Shown here: piece after piece, positions 1-9,425 of the stretch
Numbering within the stretch: position 1 is the stretch's first letter
How the letters are laid out: each line of letters opens with the position of its first letter
Assembly (NCBI GenBank): GCA_029258015.1
Contig: JARHZT010000006.1
Location: 1-22,265 of the forward strand
Reading direction: 5' to 3'
Origin: Malacoplasma sp.
GTDB lineage: Bacteria; Bacillota_I; Bacilli_A; Mycoplasmatales; Mycoplasmoidaceae
Length of the DNA stretch: 22,265 bases
Notes under the pieces: generated by a model
Databases searched by the model: none
Told to the model about the DNA's origin: nothing
What the model saw: only the letters and a program-made list of their open reading frames with translations
Translations under genes and position numbers: made by a program

Positions 1-1
1 G

Positions 2-34
2 CTCCCAGATGGTGCAAAATATCTCAAAAAATAA
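2..34 (+). CDS. Possible 3' end of an unidentified upstream gene
   Basis: The first bases can be read in frame 2 as the ten residues LPDGAKYLKK followed by TAA. A promoter-like sequence starts only ten bases later, so a gene ending here would fit the spacing. Ten residues are too few to assign a family, and the piece could equally be non-coding. No terminator hairpin separates it from the next gene. Confidence 0.25.
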   Translation, partial: LPDGAKYLKK

Positions 35-43
35 TTTTTAATT

Positions 44-54
44 TATAATATAAT
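44..54 (+). promoter_or_regulatory. Candidate -10 region for the asp23-like / fakA / topA genes
   Basis: Two overlapping perfect TATAAT hexamers lie at 44-49 and 49-54, about 35 bases before the first start codon. No clear -35 box precedes them, which is common in Mollicutes. This is a motif match only. Confidence 0.45.
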
Positions 55-87
55 GAATAAAAGTGAGAAAAATAAAGGTTATATCGA

Positions 88-351
88 ATGTTAAATCCAA
101 AATTAGCAAAAGAAATTATATCAAAACACGTAAAATCAACACCAGGTGTTGCTAGTTCATTTAGTGCTTCTGATATTGAAATAGAAACAGACAAAAATAA
201 AAACATAAATGTAAAAATTATGTTAAAGTCTACTAAGTCTATTATTAATATTGTTGAAGTATTAAAAATGCTTCAAAAGCAAATATACTTTGAACTTGAA
301 GACAAGACGGATTTAAAAAATTATGTAATAGATATTATCATCGTAGATTAA
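88..351 (+). CDS. Asp23/YloU-family small protein
   Basis: The product is 87 residues and resembles the Asp23/Gls24 (YloU) family: a short alpha-beta protein with the early VKSTPGV motif and a C-terminal strand ending in DIIIVD. Members in Firmicutes are linked to the cell envelope and are typically encoded directly before the fatty acid kinase gene fakA (yloV), as seen here with a gap of 23 bases. The start at 88 has an AAAGG stretch about 8 bases upstream. The biochemical role is unknown. It has no membrane segment and is expected to be cytoplasmic. It is shorter than most Asp23 proteins (about 110-130 residues). The family call rests mainly on the PGV motif and the conserved neighbour. Confidence 0.75.
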   Translation: MLNPKLAKEIISKHVKSTPGVASSFSASDIEIETDKNKNINVKIMLKSTKSIINIVEVLKMLQKQIYFELEDKTDLKNYVIDIIIVD

Positions 352-374
352 AAGGATTAGTGAGATTGTAAGAT

Positions 375-2099
375 ATGAAAGAAATTGATACTACCATATT
401 GTTTGGAATGTTTGAAAGTGGTTGTAATGAAATAGCCAAGCATTATGAATATATAAATGAATTAAATGTTTTCCCAGTACCAGATGGTGATACTGGAACA
501 AACATGAAGATTACAACTAAATCAGCATTAGAAGCTTCCAAACAAAAAATAACAGCTTCAACATCAATCAAAGAATTTGGAAACATATTTTGTAGACAAT
601 TATTAATGAATGCAAGAGGAAATTCTGGAGTAATTTTTTCTCAAATTATTAGAGGTTTTTTTGAACCTATTAAACCTGAAGCTACAATTTTAACAATTGA
701 TGAAATAGTTGAATGTTTTAAAGGTGCTAAAGAAAAATCATATAAATCTATTTCAAATCCAATTGAAGGTACAATTCTTACAGTAATTAGAGTTATTTCT
801 GAAGAATTACCAAAACAAGATAATAAAGATTTAAATGATTTATTTAAAAATGTTGTAACAATAGGATTAGATGCATTAAAAACTACACCTGATCTTTTAC
901 CTTCATTAAAAGAAGCTAAAGTAGTAGACTCTGGTGGATATGGTTTATGTAAATTCTTAGAAGGTATGTATAACTTCTTAAATGATCCAAATAAAGGTGA
1001 AATAAATTTCCAAGCTGCTGAAGAAATTAAAACAGTTGGTCAAGCAATAGATGAAATTTCAAAAACATCTAAAAATACATTTATCCAAAATCAAACTAGA
1101 TTAGAAATTAATGAAGAAGGATTTGGATACTGTTGTGAATTTATTATTCAAAAAGACTTTATAACTCATGAAGCTCAAGAAGAAAAAATCAAATTTGAAT
1201 TAAGTAAATTTGAAAAAGAATTATTAAATATTGGTGATTCATTAGTAGTTGTTGATGATTTTGAAATTATTAAGATTCACATTCACTCATTAAAACCATG
1301 AATGATTTTAGAAATTGGTCAAAGATATGGTGAGTTTTTAAAAGTTAAAATTGAAAACATGACTCAACAATATTTAGATAACCATCCAGAAATTAGTGCA
1401 GATGACTTATTTAATAAATTTAGTCTTTCTGATGATATTAAAATTGTTGCAACATGTCCTTCACGTAAGATAGCAGAATACTTAAAATCAGAATTTAATA
1501 TTGAACACACTATTATTACTGAAGAAACTGGTAACCCATCTACAAATGAAATCATTAATCAAATAACATCAACAAGATCTAAAAATGTTATTGTGATTAC
1601 AGATGATTCAAACATTATCTTAAGTGCTGAACAAGCTGTAAACTTTATTTCAAGTAAATATAATATTGTAGTTATTAAATCTAGAAATATAGTTGAATCA
1701 ATTGGTGCTTGTTTAGTATTTGATCCAAACAAATCATTACTAGAAAATTCTAGAGAAATGAATAGAGCAGTTAGAAAACAAATCTCTGGTATGGTTTCAA
1801 CATCTGTTAAAACAGCAAGATTTAATGGAGTGCATGTTGAAAAGAATGACTATATTGGAATTACAGATAAAAGAATTGTTGTTTCTGAAAAACAATCTGA
1901 GCATGCAGTAATCGGATTGATTAAAGAAATTAAAAGAAAAGCTAAAAAATCTCAATTACTTTACTTAATTTATGGAGACAATGTTACATTAAGAGAAATA
2001 AGAAACATTGAAAAATTTGTAAATGAAAATTATGGGATTAAATTTAAAGCAATAGAGGGTAATCAAAAACTGTATAAATACTATGTTGGATTAAACTAG
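375..2099 (+). CDS. fakA: Fatty acid kinase subunit A (DAK2 domain, YloV/FakA)
   Basis: A 574-residue protein, close to the usual 550 or so for FakA. An in-frame TGA (1299-1301) is read as Trp. The N-terminal DAK2 ATP-binding domain carries NVFPVPDGDTGTNM at residues 31-44, with Asp37 and Asp39 as the expected metal/ATP ligands, and a second conserved block, NARGNSGVIFSQIIRGF, from about residue 79. The C-terminal half matches the FakA middle and C-terminal regions that contact FakB. In the known system FakA phosphorylates fatty acids bound to FakB (DegV family), making acyl-phosphate for PlsX/PlsY phospholipid synthesis. This suits an organism that takes up host fatty acids. No fakB lies in the window. 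The ribosome-binding site is weak: AAAGGA at 351-355 is about 19 bases from the ATG, so translation may depend on the upstream gene. Confidence 0.92.
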
Positions 2100-2130
2100 T
2101 ATTTATCTTTTTTGACTAAAAGGGGGAAAT

Positions 2131-4257
2131 ATGGATAAATTACTAATTATAGAGTCACCAAACAAAATCAAAACACTAAGACAATATCTTGGTAATGAAT
2201 TTGAAATAATTGCCACTATTGGTCATATTAGAGACCTATCACAATTCGGGATGGGTTTTTCATCTGATTTTGAACCAAAGTGAGTTATACCAGATGGTAA
2301 AAAAACTAAAGGTGAAACTAGTAAAAAAGAAATCATAGACAATATTAAAAAAGAAGCTGCAAAAGCTAAAGAAATATACATAGCAACCGACCCTGATCGT
2401 GAAGGAGAAGCGATTGCATGACATGTCTATGAAATACTTAGTGAGCAAGATAAACAAAAATGTAAAAGAGTTACATTTAATGAGATTACAAAAAATGCAG
2501 TTTTAGAATCTTTTGAAAATAAAAGAGATATAGATATAAATTGAGTACATTCTCAATTTGCTAGAAGAATTATTGATAGATTGATTGGGTTTAAACTATC
2601 TAAATTAATGCAAAGTAAACTTAAAGCAGATTCTGCTGGAAGAGTACAATCTGTAGCATTAAAATTCATTGAAGATAGAGAAAAAGAAATTAATAATTTT
2701 AAAGCTGAATTTTGATGAACTATTGATACAGTTTTAGAAGATAAAAATGAATTGATTTTAAAAGCAATATCAAATAATTTTACAGATATTAAATTATCTG
2801 AAAAATCATATTCTACAGGTGTAAACTTTTTAAGTAATGAAGATGCTAAAAAAGTAATAGATAGTTTAAGTAATGAATTTACAGTTAAAGAAATCGAAGA
2901 ACCATCATATTATTCAACTTCTTCTAAACCACCATATAAAACATCAACACTTCAACAAGATGCAATTAATAAATTAGGATGATCTTCTAAAAAAACTACA
3001 TTAGTAGCACAAAGGTTGTATGAAGGTATTGATGTAGATGGAAAACAAATTGCATTAATCTCATATCCTAGAACTGATAGTTTAAGATTGTCTCAATCAT
3101 TTGTAACACCTTCATTAAAATTCATTAGTGAAGTTTATGGAAATGAATATATTGGAAATTATGAAAATAAAAAATCTAAAAAGAATGAAAATATTCAAGA
3201 TGCTCATGAAGCAATTAGACCTATTGATCCATATTTAACTCCGGCTAGTTTAAAAAGTAAAATTAGTAAAGATGACTGAGCTTTATATCAATTAATTTAT
3301 AATAGAGCAGTTGCATCATTAATGAGTCCTGCTAAATTTAAAAAAGTAACTATTAAGTTTGATAACAATGATAATGAATTTTACACATTCTCAAGAGAGT
3401 GTACATTCTTAGGATTTAAAAAACTTTATACTGACAATGAAGATAATGATGATGACAAACTAATCGATTTATCTAAATATCAAATTGGTACAAAAATAGC
3501 ATCAAAATCATTAGAAATAAAAGAACATGAAACTTCACCACCTCAAAGATATACACAAGCAAGTTTAATTGCTGAATTAGAAAAAGCAGGTGTTGGAAGA
3601 CCATCAACATATAATACAATGGCAAATGTTTCTTTAGATAGAGGATATGCTATTGTAGATAAAAAAGCATTTGTAATGACAGATATTGGAAAAGCAGTAG
3701 CAGAACAATTAGATAAATATTTCCCAACTATTATAAATAAAGATTTTACAAGAGAAATGGAAGAACATTTAGATAGTATTGCTGCTGGTAATGAAGAATG
3801 AAAAACATGAATTTATAAGTTTGAACCATTATTCAATGATAACTTACAAAATGCATATGAAAAGATGGAAAAAATTGCTGATGAACAAGTTGGAAGAGAC
3901 TGTCCAACATGTAGTAAACCATTAGTTTATAAAAGAGCTAAAAAAGGTGGTTCTAAATTTATTGGGTGTTCTGGATATCCAGATTGTAAACACATTGAAC
4001 CATTAGAACAACCAAAAGTTTTAGAAGATAAATGTCCAGAATGTGGTTCAGAGCTACTAATGAGAAAATCTAAAAAAGGAAGTTTATTTGTAGGGTGCAA
4101 GGGTTTTCCTAAATGTAACTACATAATGAGTGATAAGTTATATGAGAAATATAAAACTGATTATCCAGGTCAAGAACTTCCAAAACAAGATAAATTAGAT
4201 GAATATAAAAAAGAAGCTAATATTAGAAAGTTTAGTAAAAAAAAGGATAAATCTTAA
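2131..4257 (+). CDS. topA: DNA topoisomerase I (type IA)
   Basis: A 708-residue type IA topoisomerase that relaxes negative supercoils. The N-terminal Toprim domain shows IIESPNK with Glu8, and DPDREGEAIAWH with Asp87, Asp89 and Glu91 as metal ligands. The active-site tyrosine is Tyr312 in SYPRTDSLRLS. The later core block AGVGRPSTY is also present. The C-terminus carries two four-Cys zinc ribbons, the first from Cys591 (CPTC) and the second from Cys635 (CPEC), then a Lys-rich tail. Many internal TGA codons are read as Trp, as in DPDREGEAIAWH. The start is set by a strong AGGGGGA site at 2121-2127. The gap from fakA is 31 bases with no terminator, so co-transcription is likely. A terminator follows directly. 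Confidence 0.97.
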
Positions 4258-4272
4258 TTTCATTACAAAAAA

Positions 4273-4302
4273 ACATTGAGACATTTGTCTTCAATGTTTT
4301 TT
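4273..4302 (+). terminator. Rho-independent terminator after topA
   Basis: ACATTGA at 4273-4279 pairs with TCAATGT at 4291-4297. An inner GAC/GTC stem sits inside, and a T-rich run follows. It lies 15 bases after the topA stop. Confidence 0.85.
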
Positions 4303-4358
4303 ATTTTCTAGATTTTTTCATATTAATTTCAACACTAGAATTCATACTTTTAAAGGAA

Positions 4359-4364
4359 TATAAT
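4359..4364 (+). promoter_or_regulatory. Candidate -10 box for the repeat lipoprotein
   Basis: A perfect TATAAT lies 41 bases before the start codon and after the topA terminator. The -35 region is weak (TTCATA at 4341-4346 is too close). Motif evidence only. Confidence 0.45.
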
Positions 4365-4405
4365 TAAAAATATTTAAAGAAAATGAGATTGAGTCGAGAG
4401 AAAAT

Positions 4406-7063
4406 ATGAAAAAGATTCCATTATTGAAAAAAGTATTACGATGTAGTGCGGTTGTAGCAATAGGTTTGACTATACCTTTAACAGCAATAGCATGTACTTT
4501 TGATGTGGCAGGTGTTTTAGGATCATCAGATACAAACCAAGATGTTTTAAATACTAATAAAATTGATGCTGATATTTTAGCTATCAATAGTTTCTTTGGA
4601 AATAAAGTAAATGAAGATTTTGTTAATAATCATAAAGAAGATATTAATAATGAAACAGGTTTTATAAATGAAGATAAACTTGAATCATTATTGAGTGATA
4701 ACTTTGGTTTTAAACAAAATATTGTTTCAGAAGTTGAAAGTGTAAGACTTAAATTTGCTGAAAATACAAATAAGGATAACAATAATACAAAACAAGATTT
4801 TGATATTGAAATCAAATTAAAAGAAATCAATACAATTGATAGTAAGTTAAAAAATGTATGAAATAATACTAACATTGACAATGTTATTATTTCAGAAGAT
4901 AAATTAACACTAACAATTACTTCTGTTAAAACTGATATTCAATTAGAAAAAGTTGTTTTATCTAATGATCAATTAGCAACAATAAAGAAAACTATTAATG
5001 ATTACACATCAAAAATATTTGATGCTACAGATCTTAATTATTATTCAAAAACTTTAAAAGATAATATTAACAATGATAGTAATTTATCTGCAATATTTAA
5101 CAACAATAAAGCACTTAATGCTGAAATCAAATTAAACACAGTTGGTAGCAAAAATAAAACTATGAATGTTACTGTAAAATTAAACTTTAACTCTAATGTT
5201 GATTTTCAATTAGATTTAAATAGTTCAGTAACAACTGGTATTTATAAAGGTCAATTAATATTTGCTAACTGTGATATTGATGTATATGAATCTGTATTAT
5301 TAAATAGTGAAATACTTGAAAACATAAAATCCATTATAAGAAATGATGTATCAAATATAAATTCACTTATTAATGTTGCTGAAAAGACAAAAGAAATTAA
5401 AGATAAATTAAATAGCATAAATGAAATTAATAATAAAGTTGCAAATATTAATTTTAGTATTAATTCAAATGCTAGAACAATTAAAAGAGAAACTATAGAT
5501 GTAATCATTACATTTAAAGGTACAATAAAACATAAAAATTTAGCAAGTGAAACTGTGTGTTTTGATGCTAATAAATTAAGATTAAAAAAAATATCGACTA
5601 ATGCTATTAAAGAAGTTATATTAAGTAATGAAGAAGTTAATTCTATTAAAAATGAAATTCAACTTATTGTTAAGAAAACAATAAATGATGATTTAAAAGA
5701 CTATACATATCAAGCAGAACTTGCTAAAGCTAGAATTAAAAGTAAATTAAATCATACTTCAACTATTTCAAATATTATTAAAAATGTAAGAATTTTTAAA
5801 AATAACACAGAAACAAGAACTAATGAATTATTGGGAGATGAATTCCAAACTGTATCTATAGAAGTTACATTTGAATTTAATGTTCAAATATCTAATGCTA
5901 TAAATGTTGAAGCTAAAGCTAATGGAAATAAATTAACATTTTCTAAAGTTGAAACTGGTGTAGCAAACTACATTAACTTTGATTTAAACACTGTTAATAC
6001 TATTAAAAATATTTTAACTAAACATGTAAAAGAAGTTAATAAAGCAAACCTTGTTGCTAAGCAAGAAGTTATTTCATTAGAATTAAAATCAGTTGAAAAA
6101 ATTAAAAACTATATAAGCAATGTATCTATTAAATTAGAAAGTGATCAAGTAGCTTGAAAATCATTAAATGAAAAATCATTTGAAAATGCTAGTGTTTTAA
6201 TAGAATTTACTAAAAAAGTAAAATCATTTAGTAATTTTGAAAATGTTGAACTAGTTGATGGAACAAATATTATGAAAGTAAGTAATCTTATTTCGAATGA
6301 ATTAAAATCTATAACTTTAAATGACGAAGATCTAGTTAATATTAAATATTACATAGGAACTGAAATAGCTAATATTGTTAAAGAGAACACTACTCTTGAT
6401 GAAGCAAAAGTAATTGAAAACAAAATTCAAGGTGTATTAAATAAACATTTAAATGGATTTATTACAAATGTTAAATTAGTTAAAATTCCATCAGAAACTC
6501 AAGCATGAGCTACTATAAAATACTTTTCACTTGATGTTAAAGTAACTTATAATGAAAAAATAACATTGAATTCAAATGTTACTAATAATAGTAGATATGT
6601 AGTTAATAAAGAAATTAAAGAAATAACATTCAAATCATTACGTACCGATATTGCTGATGTAGTTACATTAGAACAAGTTAATATCGATAAAATGGATGAA
6701 ATCATAAAAGAACAAGTTAAAAAAATAAATAATAATTCAACTAAAGAACAAATTGAAAATATAAGACAAGAAACACTTAAGCAATTAAGTCAATCAGGAA
6801 TGGAATACTTAAAAGGTTTAATAGAAGATATTCAAATATCTCAAAATATGAAAGTATTAAAATCTAAAGGTAATAGATTAAACATGGATTTAAATAATAC
6901 TAAAATTGGAGTAAATGTAAAAGTTGTTTTTAAAGGCAAAACTATTGCATTTAGAGAAAATAGTAAATTAAAAGTAAATATGACTATGCTTGATAATGCA
7001 ATTATTATTCACAACGTAGAAACAAGCGCTAAATTCATAGGGGAAAATCCTTTTAGAAAATAA
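4406..7063 (+). CDS. Large surface lipoprotein made of repeated domains, function unknown
   Basis: An 885-residue protein read through several TGA (Trp) codons, for example at 4859 and 6155. The N-terminus is a lipoprotein signal: Lys-rich start, hydrophobic stretch, and lipobox AIAC with Cys30 as the lipid-modified residue. The mature protein would be anchored outside the membrane. After a short Asp/Asn-rich linker the chain is made of about seven diverged units. Each opens with a strand and helix of the type VVLSNDQLATIKKTI, continues with a Lys/Asn-rich helix, and ends in beta-strand-like segments. Units begin near residues 57, 183, 296, 403, 523, 635 and 752. There is no catalytic motif and no homologue I recognise. 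It has its own promoter-like box and a strong terminator, so it is likely transcribed alone. An adhesin or antigen role is plausible for the class but unsupported by any motif. The ribosome-binding site (GAGAGAAAA) is weak. Confidence 0.85.
4574..7060 (+). repeat. Seven diverged protein-level repeat units in the lipoprotein
   Basis: Units start near 4574, 4952, 5291, 5612, 5972, 6308 and 6659, with spacings of about 107-126 codons. Recurrent starts include VVLSNDQLATIKKTI, SVLLNSEILENIKSII, EVILSNEEVNSIKNEI, YINFDLNTVNTIKNIL and SITLNDEDLVNIKYYI. Inside the units, short patterns such as IKSKLN and IxNVxI recur. The repeats are visible only in the protein and the DNA copies are strongly diverged. 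The first and last units are the least certain. Confidence 0.7.
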
Positions 7064-7169
7064 AAAATAAATCATATTTTTAAATTTTCTAATAACTATT
7101 AATAATAGCAAATATTCTAATAAATATAAGGAATAGTACTTGCGAAAAGATGTAATTTTCATAAAAAAG

Positions 7170-7221
7170 AAATACAAAATAAAACAATACTCAAAAAAGT
7201 TGTTTTATTTTGTATTTTTAT
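7170..7221 (+). terminator. Strong terminator after the repeat lipoprotein
   Basis: An 18-base arm at 7170-7187 pairs perfectly with 7200-7217 around a 12-base loop, and a T-rich run follows. The interval 7064-7169 before it holds no supported gene. A TTG-started 27-codon frame at 7140 runs through the hairpin and was not accepted. Confidence 0.85.
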
Positions 7222-7232
7222 TTTAAAAACTA

Positions 7233-7260
7233 TTGAAAAACCATAAAATAAGTGTAATAT
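7233..7260 (+). promoter_or_regulatory. Promoter for the 7288 gene
   Basis: TTGAAA at 7233-7238 and TAATAT at 7255-7260 are separated by 16 bases. A TG lies two bases before the -10 box. The site falls between the upstream terminator and the next start codon. Confidence 0.6.
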
Positions 7261-7287
7261 TTTAAATTTGTATAGATATTGTTGATT

Positions 7288-8013
7288 ATGGAAAAGATAT
7301 TAATTTATAAGTACTGAATGGGTCCAGTAGAAGAAAGAGAAATAATTGAAAAACAAGTTAGAAAATTCAATAGACATTCTGAACATTTTAGAATGGTTAT
7401 ATGTCCTACTATAGAAGAACATGATTATTTGTTTGAAAATAACTGATATTATAGAGAAAAATTTTTAGAACATGATTTAGTTGAAGTTGAAAATATATTT
7501 AAGTTTTGAATATCTAGTAAAAAAACTAATTTTATATTTATAGATTCTTCAATTGAATTTAAAGAAGAAAATTTATACAAATTATTTTTAAGATGTAGAA
7601 ATGAAAATAAAAATTGTTTTATTTTCAAATCATACAGAATATTATATACAGGATTTTTTATTATTATAAATGCTACATCAATCATGCATAAATGCTATGT
7701 GTTTTATAGTAATAATAATTTACTAAACTCAAGTATTACACTTACAAAGTTTATGAAAAAAGAAAAGAAGATAAGAAATTGTAAGATATATGATAATAAA
7801 TATGCATTATTTTACAATATAGGGTTTTTAAACTTCAATACTAATGATTATGAAGTATTAAAGTTAAACCCTGCATTATCGATAAATAAAAAAGAAAATC
7901 ACAAGTACTGATCTAAAAAGATTAAGTTTTTTAAAATGACTAATATGAGAGATTACATATTTTTAAATATGCCTTTATTTTTTCAAAAAATGTTTTTAAA
8001 AATAATAGATTAA
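7288..8013 (+). CDS. Unrecognised protein, possibly glycosyltransferase-like
   Basis: A 241-residue protein containing several TGA-encoded Trp residues. It begins MEKILIYKYWMGPVEE and contains FIFIDSSIEF near residue 88. A hydrophobic strand followed by an Asp-containing turn is the kind of pattern seen at the nucleotide-sugar site of GT-A glycosyltransferases, and KYWMGP near the N-terminus is reminiscent of some capsule enzymes. Neither is decisive, and a true DxD motif is missing. The protein is rich in Lys, Asn and aromatic residues, with no signal peptide and no clear membrane helix. There is no Shine-Dalgarno sequence before the ATG (the upstream bases are GATATTGTTGATT), so start-codon choice and translation level are uncertain. 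It has its own promoter and is followed by the Abi_2 gene after 66 bases. Confidence 0.6.
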
Positions 8014-8079
8014 TGATTCAAATATTTAAAAATACCTTCTTTTATTATTAGAATTAATATATTAAAGGTTTAATAAAAG

Positions 8080-9066
8080 ATGATGAATAAATTCTTAGAA
8101 TTATTTAGAAGTGAAAAAATAGATATTAATGTAGACTATAAAGATCTGAAAAGACAAGGTTTAAAAGTAGTTAGTAAAAAGAAATTCAGTAAATTCTTAT
8201 ACCAATATGGAAAAACTAGAGTATTAGATGGATATGCCAGTGTTTTAAAAGACAAAGATGGATTTTATATTAATGGTGTATCGACATCTCAATTAATTAA
8301 ACTAGTTAATTTTGATCATTACATTGGAAACTACATCTTAAAGTATCTATTAGATTTTGAGCAACGTTTTAGCACTGTTTTAATTAATACAATTTTAAAA
8401 AGAAATAATCTTAGTGAAGATTATGTATTAACAGAAGAAAATTGTGAATGATTAGTATTTAAATCATTTGATGAAAAAAATGATTTTTTTAGAAATATAT
8501 TTCAAAATGTGGAAAGTTCAAACTTTTTAAGAAAATATGATGATAAAACTAAAATTCCATTAATTGCAATGTCAATGTCATGAACTTTTTTTAATATCAT
8601 AACTTTATTTGAAGTTGTAGATATTGACACTCAATTAAAAGTTATTGAAGGATTAGGTTTAGAAAACTGAAATATTGATGTATTTAAAAGTATGCTTCAT
8701 ATTATTAGAAGATTAAGAAATACAATTTCTCATAATGACTTTTTAATTGACTCTAAATTTGAAATCTATAAAAGTTTGATTAAAAAAGCTAAATTAAGAG
8801 AAGATAAAACCTTTTTCTTTATTTATGATGTTTGTAAATTATTAGACATGGTATATCCTACTAAAATAGGAATAAACAATGAATTGATAAAAATTGTTAA
8901 TAAACAAAGATTTAGTAAAACTGTAAAAGCAAAAGTTTTAAGTTTATTGGGTGTTAGTTTAGAAGAACAAAGAAATAATGAGAATAAAGAAAACCAACAA
9001 AATCAAAGCAGAAATAATTATAAAAAACAAAAGATGTGGGATAAGAAAAATGAAATTCAAGATTAA
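8080..9066 (+). CDS. Abi_2-family (AbiD/AbiF-like) HEPN protein, putative phage defence
   Basis: A 328-residue protein matching the Abi_2 family of abortive-infection proteins. The N-terminal part has the family pattern DLKRQGLKVVSKKKFSKFL, then QLIKLVNFDHYIGNYILKY and an acidic-aromatic helix (DFEQRFSTVL). The C-terminal half carries LRNTISHND, an R-x4-H motif with Arg213 and His218, typical of the HEPN RNase fold. Family members are thought to stop phage growth by cleaving RNA once triggered; here this is inferred from the family. The tail from about residue 285 is a Lys/Asn/Gln-rich low-complexity segment. The start is ATG 8080, or 8083 directly after it, with AAAGG about 10 bases upstream. 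The last 17 bases overlap the start of the VOC gene, which suggests coupled translation. Conserved housekeeping genes on both sides make this an accessory insertion by context. Confidence 0.85.
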
Positions 9067-9421
9067 TCACTTTAACATAAATGTAACAAACTTAGAAAAC
9101 TCAATTAAGTTTTATAAAGATAATTTAGGATTAGAAATTTTAAGAGAGAAAAAACATCCTGAAAATAAATATCATATAGTTCATTTAACTGATGAAGAAA
9201 GAAAAATAACTATTGAATTAACATGACTTAAAGATAAAGTTGGTAAATATAATTTAGGAGATAATGAAATTCATATTGGATTAACAACTGATAACTTTGA
9301 TGAAGCATATCAAATGCATAAAAATAACAATGTTATTATTTATGAAAATCCTGACATGGGTATCTACTTTATTGGTGATCCAGATGGATATTGAATAGAA
9401 ATCTTAAAAGAAAAAAAATAA
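9050..9421 (+). CDS. VOC-superfamily protein, glyoxalase I-like
   Basis: A 123-residue protein of the vicinal oxygen chelate fold, the size of bacterial glyoxalase I. Two beta-alpha-beta-beta-beta modules are visible, with the helix motif SIKFYKDNLGLEIL and the late DPDGYWIEIL. All four expected metal ligands are present: His7, Glu56, His75 and Glu117, so it is probably an active metalloenzyme. Classical glyoxalase I isomerises the glutathione adduct of methylglyoxal, but Mollicutes generally lack glutathione, so the substrate is unknown. Other VOC roles, such as antibiotic modification or dioxygenase activity, cannot be excluded. The ATG at 9050 lies within the Abi_2 gene, with GTGGGA about 8 bases upstream. 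The stop is 4 bases before the transporter start, so the three genes look like one transcription unit. Confidence 0.85.
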
Positions 9422-9425
9422 GGTT

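Noticed and set aside
1299..1301. Apparent stop codon splitting fakA, with a new ATG directly after
   Set aside because: It is a TGA, which encodes Trp here. The DAK2 and C-terminal parts are continuous, and the same holds for all other TGA breaks in the window, so there are no frameshifted or split genes.
7140..7225. A TTG-started frame of 27 codons with AAGGA upstream, between the repeat lipoprotein and the next gene
   Set aside because: It runs straight through the 18-bp terminator hairpin, has only Lys, Phe and Tyr-rich composition, and overlaps a likely promoter. It is probably a by-product of the AT-rich palindrome.
8978..9049. A longer start for the VOC gene at 8978
   Set aside because: The extra 24 residues are the shadow of the Abi_2 low-complexity tail. 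The VOC fold begins at KFKINHFNINV, directly after the ATG at 9050, which has GTGGGA upstream.
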